This document shows, piece after piece, positions 34,999-47,060 of a DNA stretch of 64,000 nucleotides. A program made the translations under genes and the position numbers. The stretch lies in contig OX485805.1 in NCBI GenBank assembly GCA_950295325.1, positions 21,191,501 to 21,255,500 of the forward strand, in the 5' to 3' direction. This stretch comes from Polytrichum commune (lineage: Eukaryota; Streptophyta; Polytrichopsida; Polytrichales; Polytrichaceae). Below the pieces are notes generated by a model. It saw nothing but the letters and a program-made list of their open reading frames with translations, ran no database searches and was not told the DNA's origin. Every line of letters starts with the position of its first letter. Within the stretch, counting starts at the first letter, position 1.

Positions 34999-35788
34999 CG
35001 CCCCCCTCCTCTACATTGACAATTCTCCCCAAGAAATGTGAGAAATCACAACAAGAAGTCAAAACCCTTACCCATATACCAAATGAGCAAAAACTTGAAT
35101 GTAGGAAAGATAAAGCTTGAGATGGGTGCACTTGAGGAGCACAACTATGCATGTGCACCTATTGTTCAAACTTCAGCAATCAGCCATCAACATTCACAAA
35201 GTTTGCAAGATGGTGGGAGTTTGCACAAACATGAAAACAAACAAACAAAGAGCTCCCCAAACCCTATCTCGGAACTCAAAAAGCCAACAAAAATGCACAA
35301 ACATGTTGGGAGCCCTTCCCACCCCTAACCCAGCGGATTAAATCCAACTACCAAAAGACATCCATGAGATGACATCCAATGATGCTCATCCATAGTGTGG
35401 GGATCTAATATATATTATTTTAATTACCCATCTTACCAAACCCTTTGGTATGCTAATTCAAATTTTCTTTAACATGATCAATTTGCAAACACCCTAATCT
35501 ATTTACACCACGGTGTTCAATATATAACTTGAGATTTGTTATGCGTACATGTTTTATAATATATAACCCGCAACTTTAAAGTGGAACTTATATTTATTCT
35601 TTCTCGCATAGTTTCCTAAAATAACCATATTTAAAGTAACACATAATTGAAAGTTCAAATCATGTATTCTAAACAAATATACCAATATCATTATTAAAAA
35701 AAATTCCGCTATCTAATTCATATGCCATCATCAATGGTTGGTGGAGCATCATAACTGCATGTGATAGATTGTGCATCAAAGAATCAAC
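34999..35788. other. Unassigned DNA upstream of the pseudogene
   Basis: AT-rich. No gene and no repeat with clear ends. Confidence 0.4.
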
Positions 35789-36199
35789 CACTACACTGAA
35801 TATGATATTTAGTGTCGTATGGTATTTAATGTCACCATGGTAACTTTTTGGATGACAATTCTTATGAATAAGTGAACGAATATTGTCATGCATGATGTAT
35901 GAGAATGATGAGCATGATGGATGAGTTCATCCATCGGCCAAAACCCTACCTTCTCTTGTCAGCAACTTGTGATGAAATATTGTCATGGATGATTGACATT
36001 TGGATGAAAAACCACTTAGTAAATGACAGTAATTGCAACACTGTATACCTATAATGCCCCCCCCCCAAAAAAAAATACAAGGAATAACAAATAATGTTGG
36101 GTTACGATTTAGTGTTGGTGGCACTATACCACGGTTTACAATTATTATTGAGCAAGACAATTAGAATTGGTGGCACTAAACATCATATTTAGTGTAGTT
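35789..36199. mobile_element. 411-bp CACTA-like MITE
   Basis: The left end CACTACACTGAATATGATAT and the right end (reverse complement ACTACACTAAATATGATG) are inverted repeats of about 27 bp, both continuing into TTTAGTG. The right half matches 23230-23500. It includes a 10-base C run. Confidence 0.7.
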
Positions 36200-37175
36200 C
36201 CATATTCATAAGATGTGAAGGAGTGTGAGATCATACGGGCCATCCTGATGAAATTTCGATTCAAGATGTGGGTGTATTTTAAAAGAAGGAAGTGATTGGG
36301 AACCAAAAAAAATTGGAGGCCTTTTTTTCCTATTATTTTTATTAAAAAATTACTCTTATACATATGGTATGGTATTGTTTAGACATCCTATTCTTGTGTG
36401 GTCAACATACGTCATGCTATTTCTTACCTATAACTTTGTGCATGTGTAAATTCTTTTGTAAATTAAAAGCACATGATGTATGTTTCTAGTGGTGGGTGCA
36501 CCCCCGGGGAATTTGTGTAGCAATTTCAATTGGGCGAGTTTTGTGTTAGTTAAGTATCATGAAATTAGTCGACAACATATATCTTTTAGGGAATGGAGTC
36601 AATGACATGCAGGGTTCTGCAGAGAGTTGATGGGGTTCTACAGTTTTTAGCTTGAAAATTATTATAAACATGACCCTATATTTGTTCTCACATGGTTTTC
36701 TAAGGGCCACTTCACACACAAGCCAAGAGCCATGACCATGAAATCGTGAGAGCCCAAATAAATGTGTTCAAAGGCCATCCCGAGACACCTCCAAAATCAT
36801 GCAGTGTGGTCACGGATCGTCAAGTACTATGTGAAGTCGTACGTGACTGGGCCCTCAACCAAATGCTATTTCATTGAATTTCTACTCATGTGGTTCCTCA
36901 TACATGATAAAATAAAAACAAGAAAATGGTAGAACCGTGAGGCTCTGTCCTTTATTATGAAAGACTACAATTATAGTTGTCCGCTTTGCTCATGCCATTC
37001 CATGGCTATTTACTATACCAAACCTTTCTTGGATTTTGTGCACCTTCTTCTCAAATGCAAGTCAAGGATTGAAGCTACTCATTTATCACCCGAAATTTCT
37101 AAAATAAATAATCAAGAACTGCCGAAATAACTATAGTTAACTAGATTTCTTTCAATGCATTTTAGGGAGCACTTA

Positions 37176-38993
37176 TACACCCTAACCTTGATAATATCAC
37201 ACTTGTTAATAGAACACCTTGATATTGTCACCTAAAAGTTTGAAACCGATTTCCATAGTGTAAAACTCCCTCGTTATTATCACTATCACCCTTGATAATG
37301 TCACATTTTTTTTTCAAAATTTGTAGTGTAAGTGTGATAATAACAAGTAACATGGATGAAAAAAGGCCGGATGGACAACAAATTCTATGGATGATGTCGG
37401 CATCTTTACCTGCTTCCGCTTGAATCTTGAATCTCATATGCCGAAGAAGCAACGGTTTCTCTCGCAGATCAACTTCTCGTAGCTCCGCCTGCATCGTATG
37501 CTCTCTCCTCTCGCCGCTCCACACACCGCTCTGCCCCTCATCTTCTTGCCGCTCTCCTCAACAAACTGCTGCATCCACAAGGTTTCTTCCTAAATGGTGC
37601 TTTTGAAGCTTTGAGGCTTGTTGAATCAGTTCGGTGTTGAAGACCTTGTAATTGATTTCTCTGTTTCAAACTTAGACTGCTGGCATTCATTCTGTGGCAT
37701 TTTCAGAGAATTGCATTGTGAGGTGGAAGTTGATCAATCGGTGGTTCCCGAGAAGATGGCGCACACATGGTAAGCACCTTAGTTGCATTCCTTCAGTAGC
37801 CATTTCCAATGTCGATAAATGCCTCTTAACCTTGAAGATTTAGAGCTGGTAAAACATTTCCGAGAAGCAATTTGTTGGAGCTGCATGCTTTCGCATTAGA
37901 CACACCTTCAAGATTGTAAATTCTAAGAAGTTTCATGATACTCTTAAAAGTGAAGAATACCTATGGGTCTAGAAGATGGTGAACCCTACTGTAGAAAATT
38001 TGATTTATCTTGGTTCTGTAGACACTGACATTTGTAAGTCTGAAGCTTCTCCATCTCAGACACAGATGATATCAATGGGTTCCTCTCCACGCCTTATTTC
38101 CAAGCATATGTAGCACTAAAAATCTATGAAGATACGTTCCTCTTTGTGTAGTACCAATGAAGCATCAGTTCACGAGGAGTAATTTAGAAACAAATATTGT
38201 AAAGGGGAGAGTTGCCACCCGGGACTTGAAGAAGTCCTACTTGTGATCCACCCCTCTACCATTCCCCTATTGTTTCTGATTCAATGCTCATTTAACCTTC
38301 CTCCCTCTCAGAAGTAGCATTAAGAATGAGTGTTTTCCTGTATCATAATTTGACAGATTGAGCTCGGCAACTACGATCCTTTTTATGAGAGTGGACGTGT
38401 GTTCTCCGCCACAGAGGTAAAACATTAGTGCATTGCCATCTTCCACATGTGCACTTCTAATCAAACTCACCTTTTCCCTTGATTCCATGGAAGTGGATCC
38501 ATTGATTGTTGATAGCAGTGATGATGAGTCTAAAGTAGTGAAGCTAAGCGATGCACAAAAATATGCTAAAGATGTTTTGAATTTTATGGCTAGCCAAGGT
38601 TCTCAGATTTTCAGCACTCATGAGTTGTTAGAAATGGAAAAAATCCATGACAAACTCATTAGAATTGGTGTTGCACATTTAACATCAACAAAACAATGTG
38701 ACATGCATTAGAAGCTTCGTTGTCTCTAGTGAGAGGTCTTTACCTGATCTCAATGACACATTATGATGTGCTCTTGTTGTTATTCACAATTTTGAATTAG
38801 ATTTTACATTCAAAAACATTGAAGTCTCGTATTTGTTATTTAAAAAAAATTGTAATTATATTTTGATTTTCTACATATTTTTTGATAATATCACATTATG
38901 CACAAAATGTGACATTATGAAGTATGTCACACCTTGTTTATATCACACTTTTTGGTGAAACGGAGGGTGTGACATTATCAAGGTTAGGGTGTA
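37176..38993 (+). mobile_element. Inner layer: 1818-bp pogo-like element
   Basis: The 27-bp inverted ends TACACCCTAACCTTGATAAT(A/G)TCACAC differ at one base, and TA lies outside both (37174-37175, 38994-38995). Subterminal copies of GATAATATCACA/TGTGACATTA type words are numerous at both ends. The free copy of the surrounding repeat (63418-63450) shows the empty site. The interior holds a coding relic resembling a transposase C-terminus (38487-38711). The near-identical ends imply a young insertion. Confidence 0.8.
38487..38711 (+). pseudogene. Possible C-terminal remnant of a pogo/Jerky-type transposase
   Basis: 75 codons from ATG 38487, reading MEVDPLIVDSSDDESKVVKL and then LSDAQKYAKDVLNFMASQ and LLEMEKIHDKLIRIG. 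An acidic linker followed by an amphipathic helical tail is the pattern of pogo/Tigger C-termini, and the position inside a pogo-like element fits. No HTH or DDE block is seen in the element, so it would depend on an enzyme made elsewhere. The assignment is inferred from pattern and place. Confidence 0.45.
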
Positions 38994-39276
38994 TATATAA
39001 ACTATAGTTAACATCCACATTAAATAAAGTGGACCAAAAATAACAAGAACAAGTAACGTCCAAGTGTGAACGCAAAGTGGTTAGGAAATTTGCTCTTGAA
39101 ACGAAGAAGTTGATGCATAGTCTCTGTCCTACAGACAGAACCAATAAATCAACAGTTGTGAGCGTTTGGAGTGCCATGGTCTCCCGGTTTTGTGTTAGGC
39201 CTACCTCCAAGAATAGTGACCATGAAACATGAAAAGTAATGGCCATGAGCTCTCAGTCTCGTGTGTGAAGTGGCCC

Positions 39277-40689
39277 TAGCCCCTAAGTTGCACGAGTGAC
39301 CCCTGGGCCATTAAAATCTATTATCCCTGTTTTTCTTATAAGATAGAATATTCAGTTCAAGAAACCCTGAAAAGCCGGCATTATCACCAGCATTTAACAC
39401 ACAAGAACCTAGGTAAGCTAGGAGTACTATCCAACAAGGTAGAAGTGCGTGCCTAGAACTAACAGTTTGAGCATTTGAGACCCTTAACATGCTCACAATA
39501 GTTCACCGGAGTTTCTAAAATCAACAAACCCATAAAGAGAGCACCTCAGGACAATCACACCCCCTTATGTTATGTAACCACGTGCGATAATGGGGTATTT
39601 AATGGGGAAGGGGGGGGGGATATTTATGCACTTCTCAATATTTTTCCCGCCTTATTTGTGGATATAAAGTTACTTTGATGTATTTTTTAACACCCTATAT
39701 TTATTTGTAATTATTTAGAGAGGCTAATTTTTGGCATCATATATATATATATATATATATATAATTGTACAAGTACCAAATAGTGGACAGAATACGATAG
39801 CATTGCAAAATCAACTATGTGAGCAACATATATTTCATACCATCCATCTTGTCATTCAATTGGTTTTAATTAGTTATACCAATCCTGAACCACTCAAAGC
39901 TCCATTCAAAACAATACAACCAACAACATTTGGGTACTAGTTAAAGGGTTACTAATAAACATGAAGATAACAAAACATACAAGCTATCATAGACAAGTTA
40001 TAAACAAGAATTACAATCACTTGTGACAAGACATAAGATTATGCACAACTACTTACTCCCCCAAAAAAATTGCATTCAAATACAAGAGAGCTAAATACAA
40101 AAGCCATAATTATTCTATTGATCCTACTAGACACTTCTAGGGGGATCCAATATCTATAACCCTATGTTTTTCTATTGATGACTAAAATAAAGGAATTATT
40201 CACCACCCTATTTTACATATAATCATGTAGGGAACATATTCCCAATGCTATGGTAGATTTAACGAATTTATAATTTTTACCCTCAACAAATTCAATAGAT
40301 CTTTTTTTTCTTTTTTTATCTCACATGGTTTCTAAAACTCCGAGAGTCACCTCCCCGAGGACAACACTTGAGTTCACGAAGTTTCAAAATCCCGTGATTT
40401 ACATACTATTTTATTTTATGATAGTCGATGCTCTTTTTGGAATGTACGTAGAGTGTGTACCCCCAAAAAAACCGACAACCACTGAGCATTGGATATGTGG
40501 CTCTTTTCCCACCAATGAGGTGCATTTTGAAGTCCTAGGAATCATATCATTAGGCTTCCTTTATTAGGCTATACAATTGTCAACTATGGAACCCAAAATA
40601 AGTGTTGGAATCGGGTCACAAATTCCGGGTGCCGTAAATTGGCAACCCCAGCCGTCCAACATGGAGAGAGTCGAGGGCTATGTATGGGA
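39277..40689. other. Unassigned DNA with (TA)n and G run
   Basis: No gene is recognised. It contains a 9-base G run near 39610-39618 and (TA)n at 39739-39763. Confidence 0.4.
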
Positions 40690-40880
40690 AGAACCGGCGG
40701 TTAGTTGCGGATGAACCGGTTGAGTTTGAGGAATAACCGGTTGAAGTTGGAGACTTCCGGACAAGTTACCGATCATTTTAGAGGAATCTATGGAAGAATA
40801 TACCTCAAATGAACGAAAGCAAAACTGGAGGATGTCAACATGTAACCGGCTGGATTTAGAATCACGAGGATCTTGACCGA
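40690..40880 (-). repeat. CCGGTT-rich dispersed repeat, copy D, reversed
   Basis: On the minus strand this reads CCGGTTACATGTTGAC, GAGGTATATTCTTCCATAGA, TCCTCTAAAATGATCGG, CTTCAACCGGTT and AAACTCAACCGGTTCATCCG. It is the best-preserved member of the family. Confidence 0.8.
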
Positions 40881-41220
40881 CTATATATATATATATATGC
40901 ATATTTATATATATGCCCAAACACTTCCTTCCCGGGCACTGGGCTAGGGAATTATTGTACACGAGTGTACCTCTCATCCATCCAACACATAAACTTGACC
41001 TCCTATGGATTTGTTGTTGATTCGTCTCAAATGACGTCGAGCAAACTAATTCGGGAGTTTTAAAGCCAATTCTAGTACCAAATCAAGCCATCAACAAGCC
41101 TTTTAATCAACCTTTTAATCAAGACATCAACAAGCCAAATCAATGATGACTTGATTGAATGACCTTGAAATCGCATCCATAAGCCATAAGCCATCAACAA
41201 GCAAGTGCAACGGTGCCATG

Positions 41221-41240
41221 AGAGAGAGAGAGAGAGAGAA
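41221..41240. repeat. (GA)n microsatellite
   Basis: About ten GA units in the unassigned stretch 40881-41344, which abuts the truncated 3' end of the LINE. Confidence 0.9.
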
Positions 41241-41344
41241 GAAACTTCGATCCCCGGAGGGGACCGACGTGAATGAAGTGTATGTTCGTTCCACCCCTAG
41301 CCCTATGTCCACGGGAATAGAAGTAAAGAACTACTTCCCCCTTT

Positions 41345-42511
41345 CGAGTATGTGAATTCAATGAATTGTATGGTAAGAGTTTGGTCTATATTTGTGGGGG
41401 GTTCATTTTGATATGGTAACCCTGTAACGCAAAGAATGTCGGGTCTAAATCGAGAATTACAGTGGCATCTTTGGGTTCCACATGTGCAGGGTAAGAGCCA
41501 GTTAGGGACGGTGTTTTCTTGGGGGTTGTCATTAAAAGTGCCGGTGTTCATGAGAGTGTAGCATCGGGATTTTTCGGAAGAAATTAGTAATTTTATGATT
41601 TCCCATACAACTTTGTTATGTCTTTTGATGTGTATTGAATGTATATGTTGTTGCCTACATGTGAGTAGTACATGTAGCCATGTGTCTGGTTCGTATGAAT
41701 TACAAATAGGACAAGTGATGGTGGGGAATCTTTGTCTACCAAAGAAGGTTTGTTTTCTGGCTTGGCCCATGTAGGTTCCGGTGCAAAATTTGATAAGGCA
41801 TGATTTTTGCTTGTCCGTAATAGTTGGGTTATTCCAAAAGTCATTGGAAAGTTCCTTGTCAATGTCTTCATTGCCTGTCCATTTGCAAATATTGGGGGTT
41901 TGTGTGGCCATAGTTTCTAAGTTGTTTACTCTGTCATATTTTTTGATTTGTTTTTCTAGAAATCTAACGGGGCCTTTATCTAGCGTATCTATCATGGAGG
42001 GCCATTTGTCTTTTTGGTAGTAGTAAGGTGTGGCATGGGCGAGTTCGTATGGGTATGTGGCATTTCTATGGGTAAGGTCCAGTCCTTTTGCTAATTTATC
42101 TGCTTGTTCGTTACCGTCTATGTTGACATGTGCTCTAACTTTATATAGTGTGATTGGTTGGGAGCAGTTTTGGAGCAATTGTACCATAGAGGCAAGTGTG
42201 ACTTGGTCAGGGTGACTATTGTGTAGTGTGGGATGTTTAATTTGTGTGTTTAGTAGATATAATATATTTAGACTATTGGTGAATATGTATGCGGGTTCAT
42301 TTGGATATTGGGTATTGATAATTCATAATGCTTTATGGATGGCAATCATATCTGCCCATAGGATATTTTGGTGGCAATGTAGTCTTTTGGCTATGCTAAG
42401 CCCCTTAGGGCTATAAATTCCATATCATGCTGTTTCTTTCTTCCATACTCCGGGGGCGATTAGTTTAGGTTTTTTAAATGAACCGTCAGTGTAATAGCTG
42501 AATTGTGGATG
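41345..42511 (-). pseudogene. LINE 1 RNase H and Cys-rich C-terminal region
   Basis: The first RNase H block YYTDGSFKKP is readable near 42490. After a stop come NILWADMIAI, where family members have a catalytic Glu, and AYIFTNSLNILYL, where a catalytic Asp is expected, so that residue appears lost. The intact frame from 42187 then reads VRAHVNIDGNEQADKLAKG, the last RNase H block, and later CPICNSYEPDTWLHVLLTC, a zinc-binding pattern common near LINE C-termini. The frame leaves the homologous sequence at 41345 and ends by chance at 41303. Confidence 0.8.
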
Positions 42512-43724
42512 GAATTTTAATGATAAGTTAGTTTGGTAGTCAGGTAGTTGAGGTATAGGTGTTTCATTGAGTGTGGGAATATTAGGATAAGTTAATTTGG
42601 ACCACTTTTTGTTAGGATTGACAAGAGTATTTGGGGGGGTATGTATGGCAATTTGTGTATATAGTTGTTGTATTGAGAGATTATCTATGATATGGGTGAG
42701 TTGGTTTAGTTGTTCATAGGTTCCTATGTGGTTATTTTGGTGATGTATGCAGAGTATTTGTAGTGTAGAGAGTTCTTTCCGAGGTATGTTAAGTTCTGGT
42801 GGTATAGTAGGTTCTTCATATGTGATAGTATCTGCAGCGAAGTGGGCGATAATGTGTGTGTCTAGGAATGGGCTGGAGTGTGGGTTGTAGTTTTGGTACC
42901 AGTTTGTGTCAGGTGATATGAGTATTGTAATAGTGTTTGAGTCTGTTTTGGCGGCAAGACATGCCCAATGTATAGCCTATAGTAGGTATGTTGCATTGTT
43001 GGGGTGGGCATAGCCTATTCCTTTTTATTTATGGTCAAAGGCTTTCCCTACGGATCCAAATATTCTATCTCGTGAGAATGGAGAGTAATACTGGTTAAGT
43101 TGTGTGCGGCATGTGACTGGAAAGGAAAAATATGAATGGCTGATGTTGAATGATGTAGTGAGAAAGTTTAATATTGGGGTTGGTATTGTGTATTGGGATA
43201 TTTTTAGAGGGTCATTTTTAGGAATACGGTATTTGTATCTTTGGTATAGCCATACCATTTCAGTTTCAAATGGTTGTGTAGGAGGTTCTAGTCCGAGTGG
43301 GGTGTTTTTTGCGAGTTGGTATTGTTTCTATAACCAATTTAGTCTAGTTTTGGGGATGGTAATGAGGTGCCGTCCATTATCGTCATATATGTGGGCAATA
43401 TCAAAGTGTGTTTGAATAATATTGGTGGAGGTTTCTATATTGCTTTCCGGGTTGCATTCATTGATAGAAATATGTGCCAGCGGGATAGTTGTTGCAGGGG
43501 TAACATATCTCGTATCTTGTTGTTGTTCTGTGGTAAAATGAGCCTTTATTAAGTTCGAGAGTGTTTGTGTTGTCTTCTGGTGTAGTATTGAGTTAGTAGT
43601 TCGGTATTATGTGTACAAGTGTTAGCGTCGTACCATGGGAATAAATCTCTTTGGGTTCGCCATTTGTCATAGGTGTTGTTATTTCCTATTATTCATTGGC
43701 ATAGATATGATGTGTCATTTTTCG

Positions 43725-44129
43725 TTATTCCATTGGAGTTAGTGTATTGTCGTTGTATTGTCGTTGTTTATAATCAAGCATTGTATGGATAGGGAATTGT
43801 CTAGGGTCTTTAAGAATGTCTCTTGGTGGGGGTGGTTGGTGTGGGTGAGGTGGATTTGGGGGATGAACTGGGGGATCGGGTTGTCTGGGGAGAATGTTGT
43901 GGTTTAATATGATGTAGTTGTCTTTCAGGGTTCTTGGAGGGTGATGGTGCGGGCATGGTTGTTGACATTGCGGGGGGCAAGAGGGATGGCATAATAGTTG
44001 TTGAGCAATGTTTAGTGCATTTTTGATTAGTTTGGCAGGGTTGGAATGATAGTTTTTAAAATCATTTGGGCTCATCATATTAAGGCCATTGGGTAAGGTG
44101 ATTTGCCCTAGTTCAGTTATATTGTGCAA
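43725..44129 (-). pseudogene. LINE 1 Pro/His/Gln-rich linker
   Basis: A 134-codon frame between reverse transcriptase and RNase H, with CHPSCPPQCQQPCPHHHPP followed by PPPPRDILKDPRQFPIHTML. The composition is low-complexity and it belongs to the same broken reading frame as its neighbours on the minus strand. Confidence 0.6.
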
Positions 44130-44433
44130 TAATAACTTTTGTAGTAATTAAAGAGATGTTTTATGATTTAGGCGTTGCATGTTTTGCGCTTCTTTCATCC
44201 AGATGTTTTCAATTGGGTAGGTGTTAAATATGAAGTTGTCCATTGTGTTTTTTAGGTGGACTCCGGCTTATTTTTAAATAAAAATAATGTTCTAGTTATA
44301 GGCGATCGGACACAATGGTGGTATTTGATACGAGGTATTTTTTTTCGGCGCCACCAAACGTTGCTAGTATGAATTATAGTAGTCCGTTATAAAATTTTCC
44401 TAGTCTACTTATGTCATTAAGGGCATATTGTAG

Positions 44434-45084
44434 TTACTCACCTATGCATTGTAAGTAGGCGTTTTTTAGTGAGAAAACTTCTATTCCAAATAAGTCATGA
44501 GGGAGTTGTATGGCTATATTTGAAGTGCATTTTGGTAGTACACATATCGTTTTGTGGAGGGCTATAATATTTTTGTTAAGTTTTTTTATGGCAGGTAGGG
44601 AGTACGGTACAGCGTAGGAACTGTATGCGATTCCAGCACGTATAACTACGTCGGCCATATTAATTTTTTGTTTCACAGTGGTTGGACAAGCTGCAAGGTC
44701 TTTGCATTGTCTTATCACTTTGGTGGTGGTAGTGTATATTTGTGTTTTTCATTTTAGTGAGGGGGCAAGGTTTATTCCCAGATATGTATATGGTTCGTTT
44801 TTACTCAAGATTGGTATAGGTTCGATTCTGTAGTTTATATTGGTAGCTTGAATTTGAATTTTGAATGCTGGGGGGCTCACTTTGGATTTGTTCGGGCATC
44901 CAATAATTGCGCATTTGGGAATTCCAATATCCATGCCAACCCATTTACAGAATTTGTCAAGTTTGTTTAGTTGTATTTGTAGTGATTTTAATCTGTTGGC
45001 AATTGCTGCTAAGTCGTCAACATATGTTGCTGAGGAGATTTTTACTTTGGATGTTCTAAATGTATATCCATTATTTCCTTGTTG
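44434..45084 (-). pseudogene. LINE 1 reverse transcriptase, second half
   Basis: This reads KISSATYVDDLAAIANRL, giving the YVDD catalytic box near 45005-45030, then LDKFCKWVGMDIGIPKCAII, TYLGINLAPSLKW and KINMADVVIRAGIAYSSYAV, which are palm-to-thumb features of LINE reverse transcriptases. Stops split it into frames ending at 44749 and 44434. It joins the first half (46286-47060) once the solo LTR is removed. Confidence 0.8.
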
Positions 45085-45089
45085 TAACC

Positions 45090-46280
45090 TATGAGCCCAA
45101 AATGAGTGCTCATATTTGTTTTATGTTTAGAATTTATTTAGAATTGCATTTGGAGTGTTATTGAAACAATCAAAAGTATAAAAAGAGTGAGGATTGGTGT
45201 GGTTTATGTTTTAGGCCTTAAACCTATTTTGTGTGGTTAATTAGAATTTTAGTGACATTAGGAAGTGTTTTGGTTAAGTGAGTAGTGTTTGATGAAGCAA
45301 GGGGAAGGGCCTTGGATTTAAATGTTTGAATTAGAACATGTTCTTGTTGGTTTAGGGGATGAGGGTTTAGTGGATAGGATAAGGTCCTACTAAGTAGGAG
45401 AAGGTTAAGGGGTTTGTGGTCTTGGGTGCCCTCTCGTCCTCTTCCTCCTCCTCTCTTCTTTCTTCTTCTTCCTCTCTTCTCCTCTCTCTCCTCTCTAGGA
45501 TTTTGAGCTCTTAGAACTAGAAGAATACTAGAATTAAGTAGTGAATTAGGTAAGGGGGTCTTAGGGGAATTAGTGGAATTAGGGAGGCAATTAGGTAAGG
45601 GGCTTTGGGGAAGTAGTGGAATTAGCTAGGGGTTAGTGGGCTTAGCTACTGGCCTAAGGAGCCTGGTTGAATTAGCTACTGTCCTAAGGAGCTGGTTGGA
45701 TTAGTTGCGGCTAAGGAGCATGGTTGGATTAGCGGCGACTAAGGAGCCTGGTTGAATTAGCTACTGTCCTAAGGAGATGGTTGGATTAGCTACGGCTAAG
45801 GAGCCTGGTTGGATTAGCGGCGACTAAGGAGCCTGGTTGAATTAGCTACTGGCCTAAGGAGCTGGTTGGATTAGCTGCGGCTAAGGAGCCGGTTGTTGGG
45901 TGATACGGGTAGTAGGTCGGGTATGAACCCGGGATGGGCATGGTCGTAGACTTGACCGGATGCGGCAAGGTCTACGGGCCAAAGGCCTAGGGCATTAGTA
46001 GGATTTAGGCCCACATAAATGATAGAGTCGTATGAGGGAATAAGTTTTAGTAGGGTTTTGATTGTGGGATTGTGAATTAGTGTAGTAGAGATGGGATAAA
46101 TAGAGAAGAACATTTTTCAATGCTTGTACTCGGATGATGGAATAAATTGGTGTGCAAGATTTGATGGGAAATGTAATGGATTCTCACGAATTTGGTAAGA
46201 TGAAGTTATGGAAACATGAATGTGATATCCATTCCCTCACCCGGACTAGGACGCTTAAGGGTGGGTGGTTTGGCCTCACA
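45090..46280. mobile_element. Solo LTR (1191 bp) inserted in the LINE 1 reverse transcriptase
   Basis: Direct 5-bp duplications TAACC lie at 45085-45089 and 46281-46285, and the interrupted reading frame resumes exactly across them. The ends are TATGAGCCC and GGCCTCACA, a short imperfect inverted pair; the 5' end is TA rather than the usual TG. A TATA-like GTATAAAAAGAG lies at about 45177 on +, suggesting the LTR reads rightward. CT-rich DNA (45430-45500) and an 85-bp higher-order repeat (45650-45900) lie inside. No internal retroelement genes are present. Confidence 0.8.
45650..45900 (+). repeat. 85-bp higher-order tandem repeat of three monomers
   Basis: The anchor word AAGGAG recurs at 45656, 45686, 45713, 45741, 45771, 45798, 45826, 45856 and 45883, spacings 30-27-28-30-27-28-30-27. 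Each monomer is built on GGTTGGATTAGC plus CTAAGGAGC. The preceding three bases cycle CCT, GCT, ACT. This is a three-monomer unit of 85 bp repeated nearly three times. Confidence 0.95.
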
Positions 46281-46285
46281 TAACC

Positions 46286-47060
46286 ATCTAAAGAGGGGTT
46301 CTAAAAATATGATAAATAGGTATGGGCTTAGGGTGTCTTTTTGTATTGGTCCTCTTTGAATGGGGATGGGTTATGTTTTACCGAAGTGTTCTCCAATGAA
46401 TGTGGTAGTGGATTGCGAATATATGTTTCTAATTAGAGTTATGACATCGTTTGCGTATCCGAGATCCTTCATTATGGTTAGGAGTCTAGCGTGGTCAATG
46501 GAGCCAAAGGCATTTTTAAAATCTATGTATAAAATATATATGTCTTGGTTTGTGAATCGTGCATCTTCTAACGCAGCAATAAGTACTTGGAGTTGTCTGG
46601 ATGTTCCTCTTTCTATTATAAATTCTTCTTGACTGTCGTGTAGTATTTGGTGTGTTTTTCTATAGGCCGAAAGAATGGATGTCAGAGTATTTGTGTAGAG
46701 TTTATATATGGTATTGGCTAGAGCAATGGGTATGTGGTTTGTAAGTTGTGATGGATTACCTATCTTATAAAGTAGAACTGTGAGGCTCATTTTCCTTGAT
46801 GCACAGATTTGTTTTTGTTTATAGCAGTATTTGAATAATAAAAATAATAGTTTGTAAATACGTGGTGGCATGTTTTTTAGGATTAAGTTGGGGATTTTGT
46901 CTGGACGAGGGGCTTTGTTATTATCTAGGTTTTTTAGGCATAGGTCGTATATTTTTGGATCGAAATATGTATATAATGGGATTTGAGGTTCTTCCATGCC
47001 ATTCTATGGTGAAGCCGTCAAGGTCGTGTCATGGGTATTGTCGTACACTACACATACAAT
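46286..47060 (-). pseudogene. LINE 1 reverse transcriptase, first half
   Basis: 46997-46371 is open for 208 codons and reads NNKAPRPDKIPN, SQLTNHIPIALANTIYKLYT and DIYILYIDFKNAFGSIDHAR, the block with the first catalytic Asp. Past its stop, the frame continues IPIQRGPIQKDTLSPYLF and LEPLFRWL up to the solo LTR. Upstream, YPWHDLDGFTIEWHG is in another frame. The APRPDK and QKD words deviate from the usual APGPD and QGD, further signs of decay. Confidence 0.85.

Larger units (their letters stand above)
36917..39142 (+). mobile_element. Middle layer: dispersed repeat inserted into the MITE, itself interrupted
   Basis: 36917-37175 plus 38994-39142 (about 406 bp) are a close match to the free copy at 63168-63582. 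AATAAA occurs at both junctions (36911-36916 and 39143-39148), a likely target duplication. No inverted ends, poly(A) or genes are seen, so the class of this repeat is open. Confidence 0.75.
36704..39276. mobile_element. Outer layer: MITE with GGGCCACTTCACAC ends, copy 2, interrupted
   Basis: 36704-36910 and 39149-39276 together match the uninterrupted copy at 13301-13804. The outer ends are GGGCCACTTCACACACAAG and, inverted, GGGCCACTTCACACACGAG. TAA precedes and TAG follows. All between about 36917 and 39142 is a later insertion. Confidence 0.8.
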
